NCBI GenBank assembly: GCA_002413835.1
Contig: DHXU01000007.1
Span: 1-64,000 of the forward strand
Length of the DNA: 64,000 bases
DNA from: Candidatus Saccharibacteria bacterium UBA5148
GTDB taxonomy: Bacteria > Patescibacteriota > Saccharimonadia > Saccharimonadales > UBA4665
Direction: 5' to 3'
The notes beneath the pieces are model-generated. The model did no database searches, was not told the DNA's origin, and saw nothing but the letters and a program-made list of their open reading frames with translations. Below are positions 53,920 to 61,112 of this stretch, piece after piece (the stretch's first letter is position 1; each line of letters opens with the position of its first letter). Made by a program: the position numbers and the translations under genes.

Positions 53920-54158
53920 CCAGTGCTGTCATATCTGTCCTGGGTTTTAGCGGCGCAATTCTGACGCTGTACGCCTTCTTCCGGGTTTCACATGGTGAGT
54001 GGAAGGCTAAGTCGAAGCAGTTTCAACTCTGTAATGCTCTGGCGGCGGCCCTGCTTATCCTGTACAGCTCGTACACCCACGCCTATGCCAATGTCTTATT
54101 GAACGTTGCCTGGCTCATTATTGCTGCTACCGCGCTGCGCCGTTACACAAAAAAATAG
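53916..54158 (+). CDS. Small CBU_0592-like membrane protein
   Basis: 80 aa, three hydrophobic helices. The pattern S-K-Q-F-Q-L-C-N-A-L-A-A-A, then YANVLLNVAWLIIAATAL matches small membrane proteins of the CBU_0592 type; function unknown. The start overlaps the oxidase stop. Its own stop codon lies in the minus-strand terminator of tRNA-Leu(GAG). Confidence 0.7.
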   Translation: MTSAVISVLGFSGAILTLYAFFRVSHGEWKAKSKQFQLCNALAAALLILYSSYTHAYANVLLNVAWLIIAATALRRYTKK

Positions 54159-54173
54159 CCACCGAAGTGGCTA
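54149..54173 (-). terminator. Intrinsic terminator of tRNA-Leu(GAG)
   Basis: On the minus strand, stem TAGCCAC, loop TTCG, stem GTGGCTA, then a long T-run (the plus-strand A-run at 54149-54155). It ends the minus-strand tRNA transcript. Confidence 0.85.
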
Positions 54174-54185
54174 CTGATTCAAAAT

Positions 54186-54271
54186 TGGTGCGCGAGAGAG
54201 GACTTGAACCTCCACGTCCTTACGAACATTAACACCTCAAGCTAACGCGTCTACCATTCCGCCACTCGCGC
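54186..54271 (-). tRNA. tRNA-Leu (anticodon GAG)
   Basis: On the minus strand acceptor GCGCGAG (54271-54265) pairs with CTCGCGC (54196-54190), with encoded CCA at 54188-54186. Anticodon loop TTGAGGT gives GAG; long variable arm and T-loop TTCAAGT. The sequence looks intact and uninterrupted. Confidence 0.95.
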
Positions 54272-54925
54272 ATTACGCACAATTATAGCAGTTTGATGCT
54301 GTTTAATAAAGCCAAATAACTTCGTACGCTTGCGTGTGAGTGACGGCAGTGGCCGAGGGTAATACATTGCCGCCGCAAGCCTCATGCTGTCCTTCTTGGC
54401 ATAGCTGAGGGTATCGGCGCCTTTTCCGTGATGGATAGCGCCCTTTGTTGTGCCAGCCAGACGCGTATTGTTATCTCGAAGAAACTGCAGAAAGACTGGG
54501 CTAGCAGAGGTAAACTCTATGTAAAACATATGGCTATTGGCCCAGCGGATATCTTTAAACCCACGTACACAGCCATCACCATCGAACTCGCCACGTAAGA
54601 AATCAAAATAAAACTCATCGGGTACGTCAATCTCGCCGATAGTTAAACTTTTGGCAGGAGTCAGGCCGGTACCAACGAGAAAATCATATAACGCAACATT
54701 GCTAAAGCTGAGATGGTAACCCCAACCATTATAATTACTTGTTTTGATGCCAAACTTTACATGCAAATCAAGGATTGCTTCGACAGAATGTATGATTTCT
54801 ATATCTTTGGAGGTTATATTTAAGTGTCGCCCATCGTTAATTAGACAGCCATCTGAGGCAAACAGACCAACCAGATACGCAATATCATAGTTCCATGTGT
54901 ACTGCTTTTTGTAGGCATATCTCAT
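54251..54925 (-). CDS. LAGLIDADG homing endonuclease overlapping tRNA-Leu
   Basis: 224 aa. Two LAGLIDADG helices, LVGLFASDGCL (about 18-28) and FLRGEFDGDGCV (about 108-119), each with the catalytic acidic residue, in a single-chain two-motif protein. Family members cut long DNA sites and spread themselves or their introns. Its last six codons and stop (ARVAEW) are read from the first 21 nt of tRNA-Leu(GAG), so the gene ends inside the tRNA. It has its own promoter, with TACAAT eight bases before the ATG. No intron is seen in the tRNA. Confidence 0.85.
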   Translation of the reverse strand: MRYAYKKQYTWNYDIAYLVGLFASDGCLINDGRHLNITSKDIEIIHSVEAILDLHVKFGIKTSNYNGWGYHLSFSNVALYDFLVGTGLTPAKSLTIGEIDVPDEFYFDFLRGEFDGDGCVRGFKDIRWANSHMFYIEFTSASPVFLQFLRDNNTRLAGTTKGAIHHGKGADTLSYAKKDSMRLAAAMYYPRPLPSLTRKRTKLFGFIKQHQTAIIVRNARVAEW

Positions 54926-54933
54926 CTGCTTCT

Positions 54934-54939
54934 ATTGTA
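54934..54939 (-). promoter_or_regulatory. -10 element of the LAGLIDADG gene
   Basis: TACAAT on the minus strand ending eight bases before the ATG at 54925. Transcripts may run on into tRNA-Leu(GAG). Confidence 0.45.
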
Positions 54940-54945
54940 TAATCT

Positions 54946-54974
54946 TTGGCTCATGTAATCTGTTGTGGTATACT
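54946..54974 (+). promoter_or_regulatory. Promoter of tRNA-Val
   Basis: TTGGCT (54946-54951), 17-bp spacer, GG-TATACT (54969-54974), 33 bases before the tRNA. Confidence 0.65.
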
Positions 54975-55007
54975 CAATCTGTTAATTTAACTACGCAATC
55001 AAGGTAT

Positions 55008-55084
55008 GGGTGATTAGCTCAGTTGGCTAGAGCATCTCGTTTACACCGAGAGGGTCGGGGGTTCGAGTCCCTCATCACCCACCA
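55008..55084 (+). tRNA. tRNA-Val (anticodon UAC)
   Basis: Acceptor GGGTGAT (55008-55014) pairs with ATCACCC (55074-55080); CCA is encoded (55082-55084). Anticodon stem TCTCG/CGAGA with loop TTTACAC gives TAC. T-arm GGGGGTTCGAGTCCCTC. Confidence 0.97.
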
Positions 55085-55134
55085 GTTGACACTTCAATAA
55101 CCTTAGAACTGAGGTAGAACTGTCACGGTGGCTA

Positions 55135-55152
55135 TACCGCTCGATAGCGGTA
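55135..55152 (+). other. Short perfect hairpin downstream of tRNA-Val
   Basis: TACCGCT, loop CGAT, AGCGGTA. No T-run follows. A second imperfect stem (AGGCTT/AAGCCT near 55180-55199) is followed by a T-rich stretch. Confidence 0.3.
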
Positions 55153-55202
55153 CCTAAAGTGCAAAGTTCGAAACAAAGGCTTCGACCAGTCGGCAAGCCT
55201 CT

Positions 55203-55231
55203 TTGCTTGTCTTTTGCCCACATGAGACAAT
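55203..55231 (+). promoter_or_regulatory. Putative promoter of the HEPN-type gene
   Basis: TTGCTT (55203-55208), 17 bp, GACAAT (55226-55231), six bases before the ATG at 55238. Confidence 0.35.
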
Positions 55232-55237
55232 GTACGC

Positions 55238-56881
55238 ATGGAAGCATCCCAAGAGAGGCTACTTTTTGAGCACCTAGGCGAGTCATGCTTACTGTTTTTG
55301 TTGAACACATCGGCCGACCGCCTTCGAAAATATCTCGAGGACGCCGATGCTTCGCAACTGAATGATGTGCAACGCGAGATCGTTAGCCAGCTTGTGGTCG
55401 CTGACACCGTTTTCTTTCGTGTCGAGGACTCGATGTTCACTGGTGAGAACTGGGCGCGTCACCTGATGAGCCGCGAAAGCACAGCTCGTGAATCTATCGG
55501 CAATGCTGTCCGACGCGTTGCAGGCGGGGTTATTGCCGAGCCGGATCCTAGCCTATCTGACGCACCCTTGACTCTGGTGCAGCTCGCAATCGATGTCTAT
55601 CCGGGTTTTTTAGTGAAGGAGGATGATTCTCCTTTTCGGCGTATGGGCATGCCCATTTCAATCTTCCATCACCCCTTGAGCGAACAATTCCAAAATCAAG
55701 TTCTGGCAGATTCGGTGCTGAAGAAGCTCTTTCCCAACGACTCTGAGTCGGCGGGGCCAAGCGGTAGCACCATGCGGACCTCAGGAAGCGGGGGAGGGAC
55801 ACAGCTGTGGATGTTCGCTGAGACTCTTCTCAGTTCTGGATGGAGACTTGCTCGACTCGACGCGATAACACCGACCATTGAAGGATTCATAGAAAAGGCC
55901 CTTGAAAGCTTTGACGTGGTCCGCAGTGCCACAAGCGGAGGCGCTGCCGAGATCCCGGTTCGGGTTGGGCTTACAGGAGTGCTCCTGCCGGAGGGAGTCA
56001 ATGAGCTTGAGTTGGGCTCGGTACATCTGCGTAGAACCGATGATCGCGATCAGCACTTCGTCAAGATGACCAATCTGGAGGGCCAGCTCACTGGCACAGA
56101 TGAGCAGGGTCAAACAGCAGTCATCAACTATGCCGGCGATCTAGTTATGGAGTGCAATATCCCCTATCTAGTCGAGATCGGCAATGATCCTACTGCGATG
56201 CTGGAGTTTTCGCCTCGATTGCGCAAGGCACTAGGAAAAATCGAGTATGTTGCCCAAAACCTTCGGCTCGGACTGCTTTTAGCATGTCCAGATATTCGTC
56301 CGACATTGCTTACGACGTGGCAGGTGACGTTAGACCCCCTCAGCGCCGGTCAAGGAGCAGGATGGTCGGACGCGCGGCAAGGTCCTGGCCTAATGCCACG
56401 GCAGCTGAACGCGGATCAGGTGGCGAGCTGGCAAGAGTGGGCTGACCGCATTGATGGCGTCCGGACGCCATCAATCGAAGTATCGGTCGGGCGTATGTTG
56501 GCAGCGGTGGCTGAGCGTCGGCGCCCTGACGATGTGCTGGTTGATGCTGTAATTGTATGGGAGAACATGTTCGGGGCAGCGACTGAAACCACGCTGCGTG
56601 TGACGACCTCACTTGCTTGGCTGTTGGGTACATCTGAGGCGGATCGCAGGAAGAAGCAGACCGAGTACAAAAAGATCTATCAATATCGAAGTGCTGTGGT
56701 GCACGGTGCGCCGAATCCTGAACTCAAGAAGGTACAAGACTATTCGCAACAAGCTATAAACGTCTCTATCGCTGCTCTACGGGCAGTATTTAAAGAACGG
56801 CCCGAACTGTTATCGGAAAAGAGCAGCGAAGAGCGCAGCCTCCGGATACTACATGCAGGAATTTCCGCCAAGAATGTTTAG
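55238..56881 (+). CDS. Large protein with C-terminal ApeA-like HEPN motif
   Basis: 547 aa, no signal or membrane helix. The N-terminal ~430 residues are not recognised. The C-terminal helical part (VDAVIVWENMFGAATETTLRVT then YRSAVVHG) has the R-x4-H signature (Arg484, His489) of HEPN proteins, in the arrangement seen in ApeA-like HEPN domains. Many HEPN proteins are RNases in antiviral or toxin systems. Codon use is GC-rich and unlike the flanking core genes. It sits just after tRNA-Val and faces an Mrr-type nuclease, so a defence role is inferred. Confidence 0.6.
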   Translation: MEASQERLLFEHLGESCLLFLLNTSADRLRKYLEDADASQLNDVQREIVSQLVVADTVFFRVEDSMFTGENWARHLMSRESTARESIGNAVRRVAGGVIAEPDPSLSDAPLTLVQLAIDVYPGFLVKEDDSPFRRMGMPISIFHHPLSEQFQNQVLADSVLKKLFPNDSESAGPSGSTMRTSGSGGGTQLWMFAETLLSSGWRLARLDAITPTIEGFIEKALESFDVVRSATSGGAAEIPVRVGLTGVLLPEGVNELELGSVHLRRTDDRDQHFVKMTNLEGQLTGTDEQGQTAVINYAGDLVMECNIPYLVEIGNDPTAMLEFSPRLRKALGKIEYVAQNLRLGLLLACPDIRPTLLTTWQVTLDPLSAGQGAGWSDARQGPGLMPRQLNADQVASWQEWADRIDGVRTPSIEVSVGRMLAAVAERRRPDDVLVDAVIVWENMFGAATETTLRVTTSLAWLLGTSEADRRKKQTEYKKIYQYRSAVVHGAPNPELKKVQDYSQQAINVSIAALRAVFKERPELLSEKSSEERSLRILHAGISAKNV

Positions 56882-57135
56882 ATGCTTGATTCCTCGGGGA
56901 GGGGGGTAATATCTAAGAGCCCCTTATGTCTCACCCCGGCACCGCAACTCAAAGAACCAACGCCACATCAGTGTCCCCCCAGTACGTCGAAAGCACATAG
57001 AAACGAGACGCCTGCTCGATGCTGGTGGTCCCTCGCTGGAATCCTCGGTTCCCGACTGAGCTCAGCTTCGACTGAATATGGCTGGCCGTAACACGAGGGG
57101 GCAATCAGTTCATGCGTTGATACAAGACCATGAAT

Positions 57136-58080
57136 TTATGCGAAAAAGTCCTCGTCGACTTCTACGATGTCGTAGGTCTCGCTAGCTTGCACGCCAACCT
57201 TGAATTGGATCATGAGATTGGTTAGTCGCTGCCCATCGATCAAGATTATGCGCGTGGGAGTAGACGCGGCATAGTCACGAGCACCTTGAGAAAAATGGCT
57301 CGTCGTGATCAAAACACCGCTGTCTGCTCGTCCGTGTAGCGCACCAACAAATCCTTGCACATCTGGACGACCAACACGATTGCTGTCCGCATACCGCTTA
57401 GCCTGTATATATACCCTGCTCAATCCAAGTATGTCTTGGTCTATGACCCCATCGATCCCACCGTCATTCGTCAGTTGAGTGACCGAGCCACTTCCGTTTG
57501 CACCTCCGTAACCCATCGCCACCAACAAGTTGACAACTGCTCGCTCAAAGAAGCTCGGATCCTTATCCTGGAGTCGCTCAAGTAGCTCGCTCGCGACCTT
57601 GTCGTGGATACGTTTCACACCGCTCTGCACCTGCTCAATAGGAGTGAGCGCTGAACTCTCAATAGGTAATTCAGGGACGTTCGACTTCTTGGTAACCGAC
57701 GCGACGTATGGACGGATTGGTGAGGAGGGGTCTTCACCCAGCGCATTAACGTCGCGCTCGACCAGACCGTCAGGAAATCTTGTAAGCAGGAACTTACCAG
57801 CTTCCGTAATGACATAGTTGCCACGGCTCGGTCGTGCGAGCGCGCCAACATTGGTAAGGAACGACAAGCCCCAGCCGATGCGGTTGTCATGAGTTGGCTG
57901 CCCCGACGCAAGCGTCTCCCGTGTCTGTGCTTCTGTCAGACCGCTCTCGCGGGCAACGAGTGGGCGGATGTCTCGGCGTGTGCGGACAACGCCGTCACTT
58001 AGTACTCGAAGCGTGGGAATCATAAACGCTTCCCATGTGGGCATGTCGCTCAGCTGCTTATTGGACCTTGGCTCAGTCAT
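57136..58080 (-). CDS. mrr: Mrr-type restriction endonuclease (type IV)
   Basis: 314 aa. N-terminal winged-helix Mrr_N domain (about 10-100, WEAFMIPTLRVLSDG, LSFLTNVGALARPSRGNY). C-terminal Mrr_cat PD-(D/E)XK domain with NDGGIDGVI (Asp210 as metal ligand) and IQAKRY (Gln226-x-Lys228). Mrr enzymes cut DNA carrying foreign modifications. GC-rich codon use. TATAAT lies eight bases before the ATG. Confidence 0.9.
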   Translation of the reverse strand: MTEPRSNKQLSDMPTWEAFMIPTLRVLSDGVVRTRRDIRPLVARESGLTEAQTRETLASGQPTHDNRIGWGLSFLTNVGALARPSRGNYVITEAGKFLLTRFPDGLVERDVNALGEDPSSPIRPYVASVTKKSNVPELPIESSALTPIEQVQSGVKRIHDKVASELLERLQDKDPSFFERAVVNLLVAMGYGGANGSGSVTQLTNDGGIDGVIDQDILGLSRVYIQAKRYADSNRVGRPDVQGFVGALHGRADSGVLITTSHFSQGARDYAASTPTRIILIDGQRLTNLMIQFKVGVQASETYDIVEVDEDFFA

Positions 58081-58088
58081 TACGGGCT

Positions 58089-58094
58089 ATTATA
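58089..58094 (-). promoter_or_regulatory. -10 element of the mrr gene
   Basis: GG-TATAAT on the minus strand, eight bases before the ATG at 58080; leaderless arrangement. Confidence 0.55.
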
Positions 58095-58167
58095 CCTTCG
58101 CGCCTGCTGTAGACATAGTGACAATGCTTCCATGACCAAAAGATCTAGCGTCGGCACTGAGCAAAGT

Positions 58168-58599
58168 CTACGAAAGGCTCCGCCAATCGTGAGGCCCGCG
58201 CATCACAACACCCGCACGCTTGAGGTGCGTGTGGATGGTCTGACCGTCGAAGCCGTAGCGCTCCGCCAGCCGCGCTAGCGACCAGCCCTGGCGGTACAGC
58301 ACTGCCGCATGCTCGATCTGCTCAGCGCTGATGGCTCGCTGGAGACGCACCTTGACGCCGGCGTCTCGCAGGACCTTGCTGATGGTCTCCCGTCGCACGC
58401 CGTATGCCTGGGCCTGTGCAGCCATGCTCTCGCCACCTACGTACGCCTGGACGACGGCTGCTCGTTCACTAGCCTCCAACCGATGCTGCCGTACCGGAAC
58501 CCGCACGGCGGGTAGTGCAGTCCGGTCGAACGGAACGAAGCTTGAGAGGTTGACGAACCGTTCGAGTTGTTTCGAGCTAAGTCTCGTTAGGGCCACCAT
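58168..58599 (-). CDS. HTH protein, resolvase-like DNA-binding repeats
   Basis: 143 aa from the ATG at 58599; a longer frame reads through a terminator-like hairpin and was rejected. Two helix-turn-helix units are visible: ASERAAVVQAYVGGESMAAQAQAYGVRRETISKVLRDAGV (about 50-90) and ISAEQIEHAAVLYRQGWSLARLAERYGFDGQTIHTHLKRAGV (about 95-137). They resemble the DNA-binding ends of serine recombinases and HTH-29-type proteins. No catalytic recombinase domain is present. It may regulate the island or be what is left of a recombinase. GC-rich, like the two genes before it. Confidence 0.6.
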   Translation of the reverse strand: MVALTRLSSKQLERFVNLSSFVPFDRTALPAVRVPVRQHRLEASERAAVVQAYVGGESMAAQAQAYGVRRETISKVLRDAGVKVRLQRAISAEQIEHAAVLYRQGWSLARLAERYGFDGQTIHTHLKRAGVVMRGPHDWRSLS

Positions 58600-58600
58600 A

Positions 58601-58631
58601 CAAAAAGCACCGGCATTGTCGGTGCTTTTTG
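58601..58631. terminator. Perfect hairpin with A- and T-runs
   Basis: A 12-bp stem CAAAAAGCACCG with its complement, 7-nt loop, able to terminate in both directions. It lies upstream of two divergent genes, where a terminator is not expected; it may once have ended the tRNA-Val transcript. Confidence 0.7.
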
Positions 58632-58743
58632 TATGCATGAGACAATACGAGAGCCTCCGATAGCGCTGCCACAGCATAAACTAATGGCAAAAAATAAATA
58701 TCAGTATATAATCAGTATTTATAATTCTGATAGGAGATATACT

Positions 58744-59133
58744 ATGTCAATGCATGCTGAGTGGGCCGATATGCCAGACCCACAGGTTATTGATCCAGAG
58801 CGGCACCAAAAAGACGTCCGCGCCGCCAGCCTGCTGTTAATCAGCCTTGTCCGCACCGGCGATATACATGAGCGCGACCTGCTGGAGACAATGGCTGGAT
58901 GTATCGGCTTAATGACCGATCACCTGGCCGAAGCACAGATCATATTAGCAGGCGCTGACGTTGTTACATTCAGCAGTGATTTTGGGTACAACCCTGGATC
59001 TGCCTTCCCTGAAGCGCCGTCACCTGCAGAAACAGATCTGGGAGATCTGGTGGAGAAGTATCAGACCTACGCTGACTTGTTCGCAGTCGATGCGGCGCGT
59101 ACCCGTGCCAGGCTTGATAGCACAGTACTGTAG
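58744..59133 (+). CDS. Protein of unknown function
   Basis: 129 aa from the ATG at 58744, supported by AGGAGA eight bases upstream. Helical, acidic, without signal or membrane helix; residues 25-80 look like a small helical domain (LLISLVRTGDIHERDLLETMAGCIGLM). No family recognised. It converges with dacA over 11 bp. Confidence 0.55.
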   Translation: MSMHAEWADMPDPQVIDPERHQKDVRAASLLLISLVRTGDIHERDLLETMAGCIGLMTDHLAEAQIILAGADVVTFSSDFGYNPGSAFPEAPSPAETDLGDLVEKYQTYADLFAVDAARTRARLDSTVL

Positions 59134-59144
59134 TCTGTATACGA

Positions 59145-60395
59145 TTACAACGGATGAACCAGCCGCCACCACAAGGTCGGCGGAGTGATTGCCTGGGCTA
59201 GTTCGAGGTCTGTCGACTGATTCGTCCCGTTGAACTTCAGACTCAGGCTGCCAGCTTTGGCATGAGCCGGCGTGGGTACCTGTACGGCGGCTTTGGAAGC
59301 CAGCGGCGCGATGGCTGTGCCGCTCCAGGCCGTGACCTGGATATCCTTGGTGGCAATGATATCGGACGCCGCCCCCCAGCCAGTCGTGACATGGCCGACA
59401 ACCTGGCCGGCCCGGACGGCACGCACTGGCTGGAACTGCGAGGGTGCGGATTGGATAAGCGGCAGGGAAGACCGCAGGGCATCGCCCAGAGTTGGCGCCG
59501 ACATGATTGCAGTGATAACGGTTATCTTTTTATCTCCGATCATGACGTCAGCGGCAGACAGGAAACAGCCGCCGGCTTCATCGGTGTTGCCGGTCTTGAT
59601 ACCTCGGATGCCGGCAGTGCCGAGCAGGTTATTGACGTTGTGCATTGTCCCGTAGCCTGGAAATTCAGCTGTTTTCTGATTGATGATTTCTGTCAGTACA
59701 GGATTGTCGAGGGCCGTGTCTCCGAGCAGAACCAGGTCGCGGGCGGTACTGACGGTCGTCGGTACGAAACCACTGGCATCTGTCACTGTCGTGTTGGTCA
59801 TGCCAAGAGTTTTGACATAGTCGTTAGTGTATTGATTGTAGGCGGTCAAATTGCCAAAAGCCCACTCGGCCAATGTATCGGCAATATTATTGGCAGACGG
59901 TAGCATCAGTGCCTGTAAAGCTTGATATTCGGTGATGGTTTCGCCGGCCGAGACCGGGACGACAGAGCCTTCTTTGGCAACGTATTGGTTATACAGGTCG
60001 ACGTCGTGGGCTGTCATGGTAATAGACGGGCCGGTTTGCCCAGGTTGAAGCGGTTTCTTGTTCAATACGGACATGGCAGTGATAACCTTGGTGACGCTAG
60101 CTGTCGGTACGGGTGCCAGCGGTCCGCTGGAGGCCAGCAGGCCGTACCCATCGGCACCGAAGGCGGCTTCTTCCTTGGGAGATGTCGTCGGCCAGGGAAT
60201 GTTGACCTTGATTTGTGACGGAGTAACCGGCGGTGTAATCGTCGTCTGGACGGAGGAAAGTGGTCGGAGCAGGGCGACAGCGCAGTAGCCTCCGATCAGC
60301 ACCAGCAACACCACCACAACGAACAGCAGTTTTCGAAATGAGCGCTTCGGTGTAGCGGCGCGGGGAAGCGGACGGGCATTGTAGGTTCGATACAT
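59145..60395 (-). CDS. dacA: D-alanyl-D-alanine carboxypeptidase (peptidase S11)
   Basis: 416 aa. An N-terminal membrane helix (about 22-43) anchors it. Penicillin-binding motifs: SVTK (Ser100 nucleophile, Lys103), SAN (167-169) and KTG (267-269). Removes the terminal D-Ala of peptidoglycan stems, which controls cross-linking. The C-terminal ~100 residues form a small beta domain. TAAAAT lies ten bases before the ATG. Confidence 0.93.
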   Translation of the reverse strand: MYRTYNARPLPRAATPKRSFRKLLFVVVVLLVLIGGYCAVALLRPLSSVQTTITPPVTPSQIKVNIPWPTTSPKEEAAFGADGYGLLASSGPLAPVPTASVTKVITAMSVLNKKPLQPGQTGPSITMTAHDVDLYNQYVAKEGSVVPVSAGETITEYQALQALMLPSANNIADTLAEWAFGNLTAYNQYTNDYVKTLGMTNTTVTDASGFVPTTVSTARDLVLLGDTALDNPVLTEIINQKTAEFPGYGTMHNVNNLLGTAGIRGIKTGNTDEAGGCFLSAADVMIGDKKITVITAIMSAPTLGDALRSSLPLIQSAPSQFQPVRAVRAGQVVGHVTTGWGAASDIIATKDIQVTAWSGTAIAPLASKAAVQVPTPAHAKAGSLSLKFNGTNQSTDLELAQAITPPTLWWRLVHPL

Positions 60396-60405
60396 AGGTA
60401 TCTTT

Positions 60406-60411
60406 ATTTTA
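60406..60411 (-). promoter_or_regulatory. -10 element of dacA
   Basis: TAAAAT on the minus strand ending ten bases before the ATG at 60395. Confidence 0.4.
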
Positions 60412-60442
60412 CTATGGTTATGCGCTGCATGGCTATCCGGTG

Positions 60443-60469
60443 TATAATTAGATAAGCAATTTAAAGGAG
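60443..60469 (+). promoter_or_regulatory. -10 element and ribosome-binding site of lemA
   Basis: TATAAT (60443-60448) and AAAGGAG (60463-60469). Here the leader is ~30 nt with a full Shine-Dalgarno sequence, in contrast to htpX just downstream. Confidence 0.6.
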
Positions 60470-60481
60470 CTTACACATACC

Positions 60482-61048
60482 ATGATGCCGTTGATTATCG
60501 CCGTTGTCGTTGTTGTTATACTGATCGCCCTGTTTGTTGGGATGTATAACGGCTTGGTCAAACTTAACATCCGCGCTGGTGAAGCCTGGAGTGACATTAC
60601 CGTTCAGTTGAAGCGCCGCTACGACCTTATACCGAACCTGGTGAATACTGTCAAAGGCTATGCCACCCATGAACGAAGTGTCTTTGATGAGGTTACTGCT
60701 GCCCGCGCCAACGCACTGAATGCTCAGGGTGTCGCTGCTACCGCCAAAGCCGAAGGTGAATTTCAGCAGACTTTGAAAAGCCTGTTTGCAGTCGCTGAAG
60801 CCTACCCCGACCTGAAGGCCAGCCAGAACTTCCAACAGCTCCAGGACGAACTGGTCGATACCGAAGACAAGATCCAGGCCTCGCGCCGTTTCTACAATGG
60901 TGTCGCCCGTGACTTTAACACCAAGCGCAAGGTCTTCCCGACCAATATCTTTGCCGGTATGTTCGGGTTTACCAAAGACCGCGAATTTTTCGAACTTGAC
61001 GACGCCCAGACAGCTGTAGTCCAGAACCCGGTCGACGTACAATTCTAA
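60482..61048 (+). CDS. lemA: LemA family protein
   Basis: 188 aa; the second Met (60485) is an alternative start. An N-terminal membrane helix (2-22) and the LemA helical domain with YNGLVKLNIRAGEAWSDI, LKRRYDLIPNLVNTVKGYA and SRRFYNGVARDFN. LemA proteins often accompany HtpX, as here. Function unclear; membrane stress is suggested. Confidence 0.93.
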   Translation: MMPLIIAVVVVVILIALFVGMYNGLVKLNIRAGEAWSDITVQLKRRYDLIPNLVNTVKGYATHERSVFDEVTAARANALNAQGVAATAKAEGEFQQTLKSLFAVAEAYPDLKASQNFQQLQDELVDTEDKIQASRRFYNGVARDFNTKRKVFPTNIFAGMFGFTKDREFFELDDAQTAVVQNPVDVQF

Positions 61049-61098
61049 TTGACGGCCAGAATGGGAATTTTTATAAGCTTATTTTAAGTCCACAGAGG

Positions 61099-61104
61099 TA
61101 CAAT
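61099..61104 (+). promoter_or_regulatory. -10 element of htpX
   Basis: TACAAT ending eight bases before the ATG at 61113. Confidence 0.45.
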
Positions 61105-61112
61105 TAGCTGTA

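Noticed and set aside
55085..58640. Integrase or transposase mobilising the island
   Set aside because: No integrase, transposase or terminal inverted repeats are visible; the HTH protein lacks a catalytic domain.
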